Below are positions 35,901 through 46,921 of a stretch of 64,000 nucleotides of DNA, piece by piece (within the stretch, counting starts at the first letter, position 1; each line of letters starts with the position of its first letter). Where the stretch lies: contig NC_064761.1 in the NCBI RefSeq assembly GCF_011397635.1, positions 43,178,143 through 43,242,142 of the forward strand, read 5' to 3'. The translations under genes and the position numbers were made by a program. The stretch comes from Epinephelus fuscoguttatus. Taxonomy: Eukaryota; Chordata; Actinopteri; Perciformes; Serranidae. The notes under the pieces were generated by a model. That model did not search any database. It was not told where the DNA came from and worked only from the letters and a program-made list of their open reading frames with translations.

Positions 35901-37416
35901 AATTTCACGAAGCTCTTCGTCAGTGTATTCTGGCTCAAATAAATAAGGGCGGCCATCAAACTCTGCAAAATCAAATTCGTCCTCCACAAAGTCGAAGTCT
36001 GGCAAAAAGTCAGCCATTATTCTATAAATCTTTCATAAAATAAATGAATGAACTTTTCAGGCTACTGTCCGGTTCTGCCTTCCAGCTGTTGCTGCTTGTT
36101 CTCGCGAGATTTCAGGCACGGTATGAGATCGCTGCTTGTTCTTGCGATATTTCGGCCGCGCTTTGGGAAGCAGAGCTAAACGGTAAACACACCATAAGGT
36201 AAGACAACTCTGAAGACCACCTAAATGTGAAATGTTAGTATATAGGCTTTCCACATCGAGAGTCGATGGCTGCCCTTATTTATTTGAGCCAGATTACACT
36301 GACGAAGAGCTTTGTGAAATTGAAGAATGGAGGAGGAGAGAGAGAGAGGCACAACAGGTAGAGGACGAGAGAGGAGGAATGGCTGCTGGAAGGATTTAGC
36401 TCTGGAGATTGGTGGTGTACCTGTGAATGCTGTGCCCCAGTGCCCACAGAAGAGGAATGCCTCTGTTGCAAGGAATGGGACTGGTTGCAGCCTTAGCTAA
36501 ATGGTAAACAAACATGGCAGCACACCGGTAAGGTAAGATAGCACGTTTACATGTCGTTTTCTATATGTTCTCTGACATTTATCCTAACGATATGAGGTGG
36601 TCTTTGTGGAGAAAAAGCTTGTTTAGTGGACTAACTTTGCACTTGAAGTATGCGCGTTCACTTACGTTTTAACAGGTCTGACGCTACAGCTGTATCTAGG
36701 CTAACGGCTAACATGCTAACTATTATTTTTATGTTACTAGTCACTTGAAACAAATTTAGGACGATAGGAGACAGGTTGAAATAAACCGAAATTTCCCTTT
36801 AACTTAACCCGTCAGCTCTAATGTTCTGTATAAACTGCATAAGTCACCAGTCTAACATTCAGTCAGCATCTCAGCTAAAGTCAACATTACCATTTCAAAG
36901 GAGTCACTCCAACCTGGAGTATCCCATCACTGAGGCGTTTTATTCTCCTTGATCTGTTTGACCGCTGTGCAGAGAATCCCAGTGCTCGAATTTTGACTGT
37001 CACTGCACAGCTCCCTGAACAGGCAGAGGCTGGGCAGGATGAGTCCTCTGTAACAGGCTTGACATTGAGTAAAAATTGAACATGACTTTTCATAAAGAGG
37101 AGGTGACGGTTATAAAAGTGTGTTAAGACCATTTGAGCTTCCTGAGCAGCAGAGTGTTGCAGCAGAACCAGTCGATAAGTTGAAGTGAATGTACGTGTTA
37201 GTTAATTCTGCTTTTTCTTCAGCTGAAAAAAGCCCTGGAGGAACTCTCTGAACTTGTGGCAGAGAAGGAAGCATTAGCCCAGCGCTGTCAAGAGCTCGAC
37301 GTACAGGTGAATACAAACTTATGCACACACTACATTAATATACATTGATGTGATGCATTTACAGCCGTCTAGCCTCAGTGCTTTCTGTAGGTTTACCGAT
37401 ATTCAGCTCTTTATGT

Positions 37417-37469
<53 letters not shown>

Positions 37470-40400
37470 TGCCTGTGGTACAGTATAAACAGGAGTTGTG
37501 TAATTCGCTGTGATGCTCGGGTCCATTGTCTGGAGCTGCTGTGGCAGAAGGACTGTGGGCTTAGAGTCTGGGCTCTGCTGGTCCCACTGTGGCACCCAGC
37601 CCATGCTCTGCTGCTGCTAGAAGGCCTCACTCTTTACTGTACAGGCAGGCTACATGTAGCACAGCCACTGATCAACTGTTCAACTGGACTCTCGACAGAT
37701 TGATTTGTTCTGTCACCAGTCTTGCTCATCTCTCGCCGCAGCTAGGTAAGTCCAACATGGCTGACCATCCGACCAAACTAAACCCTTCTAAACCGGCTGC
37801 TCGAATATTAACTCTAACTCAGCTAACAGATGGCTCAGTCAGGATTCTGTTCGAGACGAGTCACGCAATGTGTTTCTGTTTGTAATATTTTGTGGTGATC
37901 CTCTAGTAATTCACCCGGGAACATCTGTCTGTCATAATAACCATTTTGTCATCTTCTTCTGGTAAAAGCAACGTTGCATTATTTTGTAATGCATATTGTT
38001 CTGTGTGAGACTGTAAGTATAGTTCATAGAATAAGAGTTAAAGATAGTTCAATTCCTGTGATAATGATGATCACATCTTGTTATCAATTACAGAAATGAT
38101 TCCAAGCAAACTGAACACGAAGGCAACAATATGAATGATTGAAGTTTATTTTACCTGTGTGGGAAGTTATGTCCATTGTAACGCTCTATATAATATTATC
38201 ATATTTTACTGCATAGAATATACACCAATCAGACATAACATCATGACCACTGACAGGTGAAGTGAATAACACTGATTATCTCCTCATCGTGGCACCTGTT
38301 GGTGGGTGGGATATATCAGGCAGCAAGTGAACGTTTTGTCCTCAAAGTTGATGTGTTAGAAGCAGGAGAAATGGGCAAGCATGAGGATTTGAGCGAGTTT
38401 GACAAGGACCAAATTGTGATAGTTTGACGACTGAGTCAGAGCATCGCCAAAACTGCAGTTCTTGTGGGATGCTCCCAGTCTGCAGTGGTCAGTATCTATC
38501 AAAAATGGTCCAGGGAAGGAACAGTGGTGAACCGGCGACAGGGTCATGGACGGCCAAGGCTCAGTGATGTACGTGGGGAGCGAAGGCTGGCCCGTGTGGT
38601 CTTATCCAGCAGACGAGCTACTGTGGCTCAAATTGCTAAAGAAGTTAATGCTGGTTCCACCGCTGAAAACGGCAACAATGGGCACGTGAGCATCAGAACT
38701 GGACCACAGAGAAATGGAAGAAGGCGTCCTGGTGTAATGAATTGCGTTTTCTTCAACATCACGTGCATGGCCGCGTGTGTGTGTGCGTCGCTTACCTGGG
38801 GAACACATGTCACCAGGATGCACTATGAGAAGAAGGTAAGCCGACGGAGGCAGTGTGATGTTTTGGGCAATGGTCTGCTGGGAAACCTTGGGTCCTGCCA
38901 TCCATGTGGATGATACTTTGATACGTAGCACCTACCTAAGCACTGTTGCAGTCCTTGTTCACCCTTTCATGGAAACGGTATTCCCTGATGGCAGTGTCGT
39001 GGTTCAGGAATGGTTTGAGGAACACAACAACCAGTTTGAGGTGTTGCCTTGGCTTCCAAAATCCCCAGATCTCAATCCAATCTAGCATCTGTGGGATGTG
39101 CTGGACAAACAAGTCTGATCCATGGAGGTCCCACCTCGCAACTAACAGGACGTTAAGGATCTACTGCTAACGTCTTGGTGCCAGATACCACAGCACACCT
39201 TCAGAGGTCTAGTGGAGTCCATGCCTCAATGGGTCAGGACTGTTTTGGCAGCAAAAGGGGGGCCTACACAGTATAAGGCAGGTGGTCATAATGTTATGCC
39301 TGATCGATGTCAGAAAAATATTGTAACTTCAGTCATGATATTGGTTTGAACCATGTAGCTCTGCTGTCGTTAAAGGTTGTTTGTAGATATTTTGTATGCA
39401 GGATTTTTAAACAACGACGAGTTAATGTCCAACATCAGGGAAATGATGGGAGAGAAGTCAAACTAACTAACCGTGTATTAACATGTTTGCTTAAAGTGCA
39501 CTTTGTCTGTGCTCTGCTGCCAGCATGGATTAACTGCACTGTTTGCTTTAACAGCTGGGAGAGGAAGAGAGTTGTCTGTCGGTGTGTCTTTTGATGCTCA
39601 GATGTGACTTTGCTGCTTTGCACGAAATAATTGACCAAAGAGAGATTTAACATCACAGTTTCTTTCTGCTGACTCGACACAAATATTGTGTTTGTATATT
39701 TAATTCACCTTAACTTTGTTCACATTGTGTCACTTGTAAGAGTCGGTCCAAACCTTATTGTACCTGGACAGGTGGCGGTTCTTCAGGAGGAACGGAACAG
39801 CTTGTTGGCTGAGAATGATGTCCTAACAGACCGAGCCAATCAGCTGGACACATTTGACGACCCAAGCACCCCCTCAGGAAGAAAACACAGCCAGCTGCAG
39901 CAACAGTTAGAGGCGCTGCAGGAAGAGAACTTCAGGTGGGTCTCGATCTGCTTAGCAACAACCTCGTTATGGGTGTAGAAGTCTTAACAGTTATGTGTAT
40001 GTGCACGATTCAGGCTGGAGGCTGCCAAGGATGACTACCGGATCCACTGTGAAGAGTTGGAGAAGCAGCTGATCGAGGTTCAGCACCGTAATGACGAGCT
40101 CACCAGCCTGGCAGAAGAATCTCGAGCCCTCAAAGATGAACTGGACGTTCTGAGGTTTGTGTGGAATAAACAACCACTTTCTTTCTTCAGGGAGCAGCAT
40201 ACAAACATCTTTTGTTGCCTCTAAATGAGGAACTAGCTCTTCAGTTAGGTGGAGGAGGAAGGTCAGCTCATGATTTCACTGATTAGCCCCTCTCGTCTGG
40301 TTGAGGGTTTGTTAATCAGTGAAATTAGCTGATGTTTTGTTTGGCTGGAACAAAAATCAGCATTCAGATTTCTCTGCACTGACCTTGAGAGAGTAGCTTG

Positions 40401-43400
40401 ACTCTTTGCATCAGTACTAAGAAAGAGAAGCAGGAAAACAATGTGGACACCCACTTTCCAAAATAAAGTACTCTACAAATTGTAACAGTTCTTCGTCTGT
40501 GCCAGTGGAGACCAGGGATCAGACCCTAAAGATAGAAAATTCCTTTTCTGAAAGCAGTTGGAGTCATAGTTCTTAGAAGAGAAGAGAGAAGTCCTGCACA
40601 CTGTTCTTAAACTTGCAATAAACTTTATTGGAGATGCAGTATGATATGAGCTGTCAGACAGTTCCACAGGCTGAGTGCATTCAGCCAATTAGAGGGCACA
40701 TCACACATTAAAAAATAGACCTTCCACAATCTACGGTGAACAGCAACTACATCAATTTACACACAAATGTGAATTACTGTAAATAAAACTCAAATCAGTG
40801 TATCTACAATCATCTCTTCTATAACGACACTAATAATAAAAGACTAATGGTAGATCTCAGTATCATGATTTCACTGTTTAGGCGACACCATGAATATACC
40901 TCTCAATAGGCAGTAAGTTACTATGATATAAAATAGCCCATCTAATCACTAGATGGGAAAGAAAATAGAAAATATGTGTTATGGAAAATTTCATAGAATC
41001 TCCCAGTTACATAGGATCGGCCTCACCTGAAGCCAGGCTCAGACCACACGAATTATAAAATCCCAACCAAATTTGACATCTGGTTGCAACACACAAACTT
41101 CACAGATGTTCCTCTTTTAATCTCAAACGTGCTCGCACTACAAGATTTGAAAATAATGTTGTATCACACACTGCAACATATTATTAAGATTGCAGTGGCA
41201 AAGGGAGCCTGAATGCACCGCCTCACATGATCTCATGGGGAAACAGGTGTAAACAAAACAGACTGAGGTGGTGCGGCAACGTGCTGTAATGGTAACAATG
41301 TTTTGCATTTAAAACAACAAAAGCAGAAGGCGAAAGAGTGTGGATGAGAAAATGGTTGGGTGGATGCAGTTAACACGGGTCTACTCTATTCATCGGTGAG
41401 AACTGTCAGTTTTAATACCTGATAACAGTAGTATGCTTGCTAACGCTAGCTTCAAGGGCTCGAATGTTTGCCATTGCATGGCAGCACCATCAGCTTCTTA
41501 GTACTGATGCAATCATAACTCTAATCATCCAGATTTCATATCTTAAATATCAGACATGTTTTTAATTATTGGGATGGCCCCAACAAGTCTGGGAGCAGTT
41601 CTGGAGGTTTAGGACTGTATCTGTAAACCTCTCACATCACCAGATAATCTGGGCTGAACATCAGTAACGACCAAGGGTCCAGACCGGATTTCTGCTCTGA
41701 TATCAGGAGGGGTGATTTAGGGATGAATAGATGCAGAACTCCTGTAGTCTGAGCCTGGCTTGAGGAAGTGTCAGCTGTATCTGTCTGCTGAATGTTCTTT
41801 GTCCGCCAGTTTAACCTGATGAAGGTTTGACGATTGAAACGCTGTATGTCCAGTAAAGATTATTGTAAGTAAAAAAGACAGCGTGCACGTCTTCTCATGG
41901 GCCTTTACAGCTTTGTAAATTTACATAATTCATGTATTTATTTTGTATTCATATACTATGAATATAGGAACTGCTCAGACCGTGTGGTGATGTTGGAGGC
42001 TTCAGTGGATACATACAAACGTAAACTGGAGAATTTAGGCGATCTGAAGAGGCAGATGAAGCTGCTGGAGGAGAATAACATGACATACATGCACAACACT
42101 GTCAGCTTGGAGGAAGAACTGCGCAAGGCCAACGCTGCGCGTGCACAGCTCGAGACCTACAAGAGACAGGTAAATTATATGCAAAGCACAGTTGGTTTTT
42201 AAATGGAAACTCCACTTTGACAATTCCTATGTTACAGCTCTCACAGGGTACACATTTTATTTAATAGTATTTTCACATGCTGTCTCACAGGTCCAGGAGC
42301 TACACAGGAAGCTGTCGGAGGAGTCGAGGCGAGCAGATAACCTGGCCTTTGAGATGAAGAAGTTAGAGGAAAAGCATGAAACTGTAATGAAGGAGAAAGA
42401 GGTGTGGCAGTGTTTGAAATGTGTCAGGAGGACTCTGCAGAAGGATTTAGTTTACTCTAGCTGTAACATTTTTTACTAACATTTGAGCTGTTGCTTTAAC
42501 ACGTCTTCCCCTCCATTAGAGGATCATCATCGAGAGAGATTCTCTGAAGGAGATCAACGAGGAGCTGCGATGCACTCAGGCTCAACAGCACCAGCTCTCC
42601 CAAGCAGGTGTGTGACTGGATAGTCATGTCTGACAGTGAAAACGCTGCTTTGCCACTCTGACATTAACACGCACATGTTTATTTCATGTAGGGATGATTC
42701 CTTCTGGCAGCCCCAGCCACGATAATCTGGCAGCTGAATTAATCCCCATTGAGTACAGGTAATGCTTCTGACAGTAAAGAGCTTGTTTACTTCCTGCTTG
42801 AGTGTAACGTGGGAACACTGACCTTGTATGTGATGTTGTTCAGAGAAAAGTTCATCAGGCTGCAGCATGAGAACAAGATGCTGAGAGTGCAGCAGGAGGA
42901 GTATGAGAGGGAGAAGATCGCTGCACTGCAGACCCAGCTGGAGGAGGCACATAAGACACGTAGTGAACTGGACACTGAGAACAGGTTAGCAAAGTTGATC
43001 TCTCTTCGTAAGTCAGCAACAGGTCGATGTGATAGAAGTTCATTTTCTCCCTAGTTATTGACTGTTTGTTCTGTTTTTGCTTGTATTCTGAAAGACAATA
43101 TTCCTACTAAGCTGTTTAGAAAATATTCACCAATATTCCTGTTTACATGCAGATATGCATACTCCCATTAACATGCTGTAGCATGTCGTTTATTGTGTCA
43201 AAATATTGAAAAGAGGTGCTTCAAGAGACGCTTCTTTGCGTCAATAATTGATTTTTTTTATTTTTTATTTTCCATCGTTCACGAACTTGCTCAACAGTGT
43301 CAACACAGACTCTCTTTTATTTCTTCAACCACCTTCTTGAAGAGGACGGCGTGGTGATATTTGCACATATCTTAAAACACATTAATATCCAAGACTTTCA

Positions 43401-46400
43401 TTATGTTAAAAAGTATGTTTGTCTTTCTCTTGTGTGCCATCTCTACCCCATCCTTCAAAGTGTCAGCAAGTTGCTTTGTGTACAGCGTAGCCACTGATGA
43501 CGCACAAAGCCGACTGTAAACAGGCCATGCGTCACAAGCTGCGGTAAAAACCCTAACGGAGATGTACATTCTGAATCCACTGTATACACGTTCAAAGAAA
43601 AATCTTAATACTTCATTTGGAAATAATTCAGAATATGCTGTTTACAGTACCAAACACTTGGAAGCTTTGAAGCATCATTCCTAACACGGACATTCAAATT
43701 CTAAATCAACATACGAATGCTGTGTAGCTTTTTTTCATGTCTATTCATTCTGTTTAAACCAGGTATTTTTGCACAGCTGCAGATAAAGATTAGGCTGCAC
43801 TAATTATTAGTATTACATTATTTATAGAATTAGATTCCAGCTCTGGCTGCGTAGGATTGTTTCTGACTCGTGTGATCCAAACATTTCCAACAACTCCAGA
43901 GTGTTGCGGTCCTAAAGTGAGAATTTATCAAGGAAAATAGATGCAATCATTTCCAAAATTCACAATATATTTTTATCTAATGAAATATTCTTCTTCAGTC
44001 CATATGTGTTTAAATTTAGCCTTTCAAAAACAACATTTTCACTGCAGTCAACACACACAGAAGGAGGCTCACACCTGTATTAATGGGGCGGTCTAGCAGC
44101 ATCTAATATGAAGAATTACTTAACTCAAATTGAGTAATTTTTTCAGGGTGATGATGTCATAAAATATAAATACAGACATTTTAAAACCTCAATAGAAGCT
44201 TTAAATGAAAAGGTACAGCCATAGTTCCTTCATGAATTTATTCCTTCACCAATGTTTCCTCGTCTTCACGGTGATCAATCTGCAGGTTGAGTCGAGAGCG
44301 GGTCAGTGAGCTGCAGCAGCAGGTGGAGGACCTCCAGAGGGCTCTGCAGAGTCAGGCGGCCAAACCTGATGATGTGAGTGTGCCAGGAGTGCTGGCATCC
44401 CGACAGAGAAAACATCCCTCAGAGTTAATCTTATTAAGCTGTTCAGACTTTGTGCTGGCACGGCATGACGGAAAGAAATCACATTTGTTTTTGTTTTCAG
44501 AATGTTAAACTGATTTAGAGGTACTTTTAAAAAAAAAAATGTTTATTTTTTGTTGTGCAATTAATGACTTTACCAAATGTAACCTTTGCACTGTGTCTGT
44601 AGAAGCTTTAAAATCTTTCTTTTCTGTTTTTCAGTCAAACCTGAAGCGGAAACTCGATGCACATATGTAAGTGTGACTTATGTGTCAGTTCTTGTGTGAA
44701 TGTAGAGAGATGTAAAACTAGTGTGTGTGTTCTCCAGTAGAGGGAGGTAAAGAAGCAGCATTGTCTCCTCAGGGTCCAGCTGAACGAGGCTCAGGACGAA
44801 ATCATGAAGAAGAAAGAGCTGCTGGAGGACCTTCAGCCTGACAACACGCAAACCTGTAAGCTTCAATCACATGACTAATTTTGGCAATATGACACCACTG
44901 ATGTAGCCTCGTCTGCAGCGCTGCATCAATACACAACATCACAATATAACTGAAGTGAGACCTCATAACTTCTGTCTTGCGTCTAAGCCTTGAAGCTGGA
45001 TGAGCTGATGGCTGCTCTGAAGAAGAAGGATGATGACATGAGGGCCATGGAGGAGAGGTACAAAATGTACCTGGAGAAAGCTCGCAATGTGAGTGCTAAG
45101 AGATCCATTTTGCTTTCATCCTTTTTTATTTTCAGATTTTATTCTAAGGGTGGGAGAGATATCAGTTATACTCGACGTATCACAGCTTGTACACAGCGTG
45201 TGTAAAATGATCATATTAGGAACATTGAGTTTAAATAGTTAGGTCATTTTTTTTTAAAACCACTGGCACGAAACCTGCTTTGGTCATTTTGGTTCTTTTG
45301 TTCTCTCCGACGGCTCTCTCACTCTTACAGACACAAAAAGGGATATAAGACTCAAACAGATATGACCACTCTTTCTCAGCTGTTTGGGCTGAGAAAGCCA
45401 TGTGTAAGTAAGGTAAAGGAGGTTGTTGGGTTGGTGCGGGGAGCAGTGAGAGCTGGCATTAGGGGAGTGTCTCTGGGACGCCAGAGATCACTGTCTAGCC
45501 TCCTGGAGGTGTCGTGGGACCAACTAGACGAAACACTGGTGAAAGGAGGTTCCCACCTGATGACCCCAAAGACATGTTAGTTATCACTGCTCACTGGTCT
45601 GTATAGTTAAGCCTTGCCATAATAGCTTATCATAGGGCTTAGGAGGTTATTCACTGAGTGCTGATCCTTTCTCTAGAGCACACATTTCTTGTGTTTATTT
45701 GAATTCCCCTTCCCATCCAGATCAATCTTTCCTGGGCTGTTTTGGGTGAGCAGGAGAGACGTGCGTTTTTGTATCTGCAGAGCTCCAGGCTGCAACTACT
45801 TAGTCTCTTTTTGCAACCATGGAGCACCAGTGCAGCTTGCAAACGTTATAAATAAATAAATAACCTGGAGTGTTGTTAGTTTGCTTCCCGCTCACAGTGT
45901 ATGAATCCTTATGTTTAGTGGAGCCACTGTAACGGTTGAATTTTTTGCTAAATGCTGACTATTGACCGCAAGCTTCAAGTTCACTTCCAGCCTGAGACGA
46001 GCCGTGGGTTTCAGAACAAAAGTGCTGCTTTTATTGATTTAATTCCAACAGCATTTTATTTAACTTTATTATAACAGTACTCATTTAACTTATTGTAATA
46101 GATAGATAGATAGAACTTTATTCATCCCCAAAGGAAATTCAACTTAATTTATACAGTAACAATACTTTATTTGACTGTGTTGTATCAGTGCTTTTATTTG
46201 GTAGATTAACTTTTTAGTAGTCGACAGTAGTTTAGAGGAGATTTCAAATATCATTGTATTACAATATAGCCTAAAAATATTGTGATATTATCGATAGACC
46301 ATATCCCCCAGATGTTACTCAAATGTTATGTTGTTAATGGCATCCATTAAAACATGAAGTTGAGTCCAGTGATTTGATCCTGACTTCGGAACTGTTTATT

Positions 46401-46921
46401 CCTCTGTGCTTGTAGGTTATCCGTGCGTTGGATCCTAAACTAAATCCAGCCACTGCTGAGATCCAGGCTCTGAGGAACCAGTTAGCGGATCGGGACAAGC
46501 AGATTCTCAACTTGGAGGTAAATCTGCTTTTTGACTCGTTCACTGAACATGCAGTATTTTTTAAAAAGGGCTGTGTTTCAGACTCAACTCATGTTTGGTT
46601 GATTTGCCTCTGCAGCGTCAGTGTGAGCAGGCCAAACTCAGAGAGTATGAGGAGAAGCTGATCGTCACTGCGTGGTATAACAAGGTAAAATGAAATCAGA
46701 TTATCGGATGTATATTCGGCCTTTTAAGACCTTACTGAAACTCTAAATTTGTCCCTCCTCAGAGTCTGAGCTTTCAGAAGCTGGCGATTGAATCACGTCT
46801 CGGTGGCTGCACCTCCTCCGTGCTGTCCCCCGGCCAGTCCTTCTTGTCCCAGCAGCGGCAAGTCTCAAACGCCCCACGCCGGGCGCTTTCCATCAGCGTG
46901 CCAGCCACTACCTCTAAGTAG
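27600..46921 (+). CDS. hook1: Hook microtubule-tethering protein 1 (dynein/cargo adaptor)
   Basis: Adaptor linking vesicle cargo, via the FTS/FHIP complex, to dynein-dynactin. Twenty-two exons, all in phase: 27600-27644, 29790-29875, 30591-30663, 31588-31638, 32701-32833, 33152-33219, 33454-33516, 37223-37306, 39772-39935, 40014-40154, 41968-42169, 42291-42401, 42520-42607, 42692-42758, 42844-42984, 44286-44373, 44635-44666, 44773-44855, 44988-45088, 46416-46517, 46616-46684, 46763-46921. Product 716 aa (human HOOK1 728). Residues 1-173 form the Hook domain (LQTFNTAAPC, DPVELGRLLQLVLGCAV, MTLEESVQHVVMTAIQELMS). Residues 174 to about 650 are heptad-rich coiled coil (MYLEKARNV near the end). 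The C-terminus YEEKLIVTAWYNKS, then QSFLSQQR and ISVPATTSK, resembles human HOOK1 more than HOOK2. The CYP2 neighbour also supports hook1, since HOOK1 lies beside CYP2J2 in human. hook2 or hook3 is a less likely alternative. Confidence 0.93.
28740..29112. repeat. hAT-type repeat end in hook1 intron 1
   Basis: Ends CAATAATTGTGCAGCCCTAG, the inverse of a CTAGGGCTGCACAATT hAT terminus. The interior repeats TTGCGAT words. The start is not clear. Confidence 0.4.
29884..29931. repeat. (CA)n microsatellite next to a hook1 donor site
   Basis: About 24 CA units begin eight bases after the exon 2 donor (29875|GTGAGG). Confidence 0.95.
31291..31513. mobile_element. Small hAT-type element in hook1 intron 3
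   Basis: Starts AGGGATGCACGTTAATATC and ends CAGTATCGTGCATCC, imperfect inverted ends of the AGGGATGCAC group also seen near 8014 and at 62192-63214. Confidence 0.5.
31960..32645. repeat. Unclassified dispersed repeat, copy 2
   Basis: Uninterrupted relative of the repeat at 12110-14290, in hook1 intron 4. It shows what that copy looked like before the nested insertions. Confidence 0.5.
34325..34544 (-). mobile_element. Helitron-like element, internally deleted copy
   Basis: On the minus strand it starts TCTCACTATATAATGACG (preceded by A) and ends GGGTATGGACTAG (followed by T), 220 bases. Both ends match the copy at 61053-61693, which has about 420 more interior bases. Located in hook1 intron 7. 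Confidence 0.7.
34735..35180 (+). mobile_element. hAT-type element with short relic frame
   Basis: Starts about TAGGCTTGAGCGGTATCACA, a phrase typical of hAT elements. It holds a frame beginning MASGGENVTGLVKSWS that ends at a stop after 78 codons; I do not recognise a domain. The right end is unclear. It is not a hook1 exon. Confidence 0.35.
35735..36017 (-). pseudogene. Left-arm frame: acidic N-terminus plus P2X7-like cysteine motif, frameshifted
   Basis: An ATG at 36017 opens MADFLPDFDFVEDEFDFAEF, an acidic aromatic region, followed by GRPYLFEPEYTDEELREIEE. About 45 codons in, the frame shifts. The following part, GDWWCTCECCAPVPTEEECL then CCKEWDRL, is read in a different frame. The pattern WCxCxxC...C.CC resembles the cysteine-rich part of the cytoplasmic C-terminal domain of the P2X7 receptor, but there is no channel domain. 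Such P2X7-like motifs are, to my knowledge, common in uncharacterised fish proteins. Confidence 0.55.
36266..36496 (+). pseudogene. Right-arm frame: second decayed copy of the P2X7-like motif
   Basis: The mirrored copy reads CPYLFEPDYTDEELCEIEEW onward through EAQQVEDERGG to a stop. The cysteine block GDWWCTCECCAPVPTEEECL then follows in another frame and ends in TAG. It lacks the acidic N-terminus and the ATG seen in the left arm. Its break lies at a different place from the left arm's. Confidence 0.5.
37418..37466. repeat. (CA)n microsatellite
   Basis: About 24 CA units in hook1 intron 8, 110 bases after exon 8. It explains the CVCVCV and THTHTH frames there. Confidence 0.95.
38221..39310 (+). 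mobile_element. Tc1-like transposon, degenerate but nearly full length
   Basis: Starts TACACCAATCAGACATAACA and ends ATGTTATGCCTGATCGATGT, inverted ends of a Tc1 family. Transposase remnants lie in order: MGKHEDLSEFDKDQIVIV with a following stop, an HTH region with LVGCSQSAVVSIYQKWSREG and GHGRPRLSDVRGERRLARVV, then CARTC-like central debris. The C-terminal FEVLPWLPKSPDLNPI includes the last catalytic region, then a stop. Frameshifts and stops make it inactive. Located in hook1 intron 8. Confidence 0.85.
40588..41890. repeat. Block bounded by inverted related ends in hook1 intron 10
   Basis: The left boundary GAGAAGTCCTGCACACTG... AACTTGCAATAAACTTTATT is mirrored at the right by AAAGATTATTGTAAGT... 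GACAGCGTGCACGTCTTCTC. The right end also carries CCTGATGAAGGTTTGACG and GAAACG, phrases of a fish retroelement terminus that I associate with Penelope-like elements. No reverse transcriptase frame remains inside. Confidence 0.4.
45240..45600. other. Unrecognised intron segment
   Basis: In hook1 intron 19. A 72-codon frame (45362-45580) starting MTTLSQLFGLRKPCVSKVKE has no match I know and no splice context with hook1 phase. Probably repeat-derived. Confidence 0.2.

Larger units (their letters stand above)
35406..36798. mobile_element. TTAA-flanked palindromic element carrying a P2X7-like cysteine motif
   Basis: TTAA lies on both sides (35402-35405, 36799-36802). The ends are AGGGAAATTTCGGTTTATTT and its exact inverse. 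The arms (about 35406-35960 and 36266-36798) are inverted copies with scattered differences, leaving only about 300 central bases. Each arm carries a decayed reading frame pointing outward from the centre; see the two pseudogene entries. TTAA target sites and AGGG ends fit Kolobok-like or piggyBac-like transposons, but no transposase is present. Located in hook1 intron 7. Confidence 0.75.

Noticed and set aside
37350-37703. 117-codon frame with a THTHTH run
   Set aside because: Produced by the (CA)n tract in hook1 intron 8.
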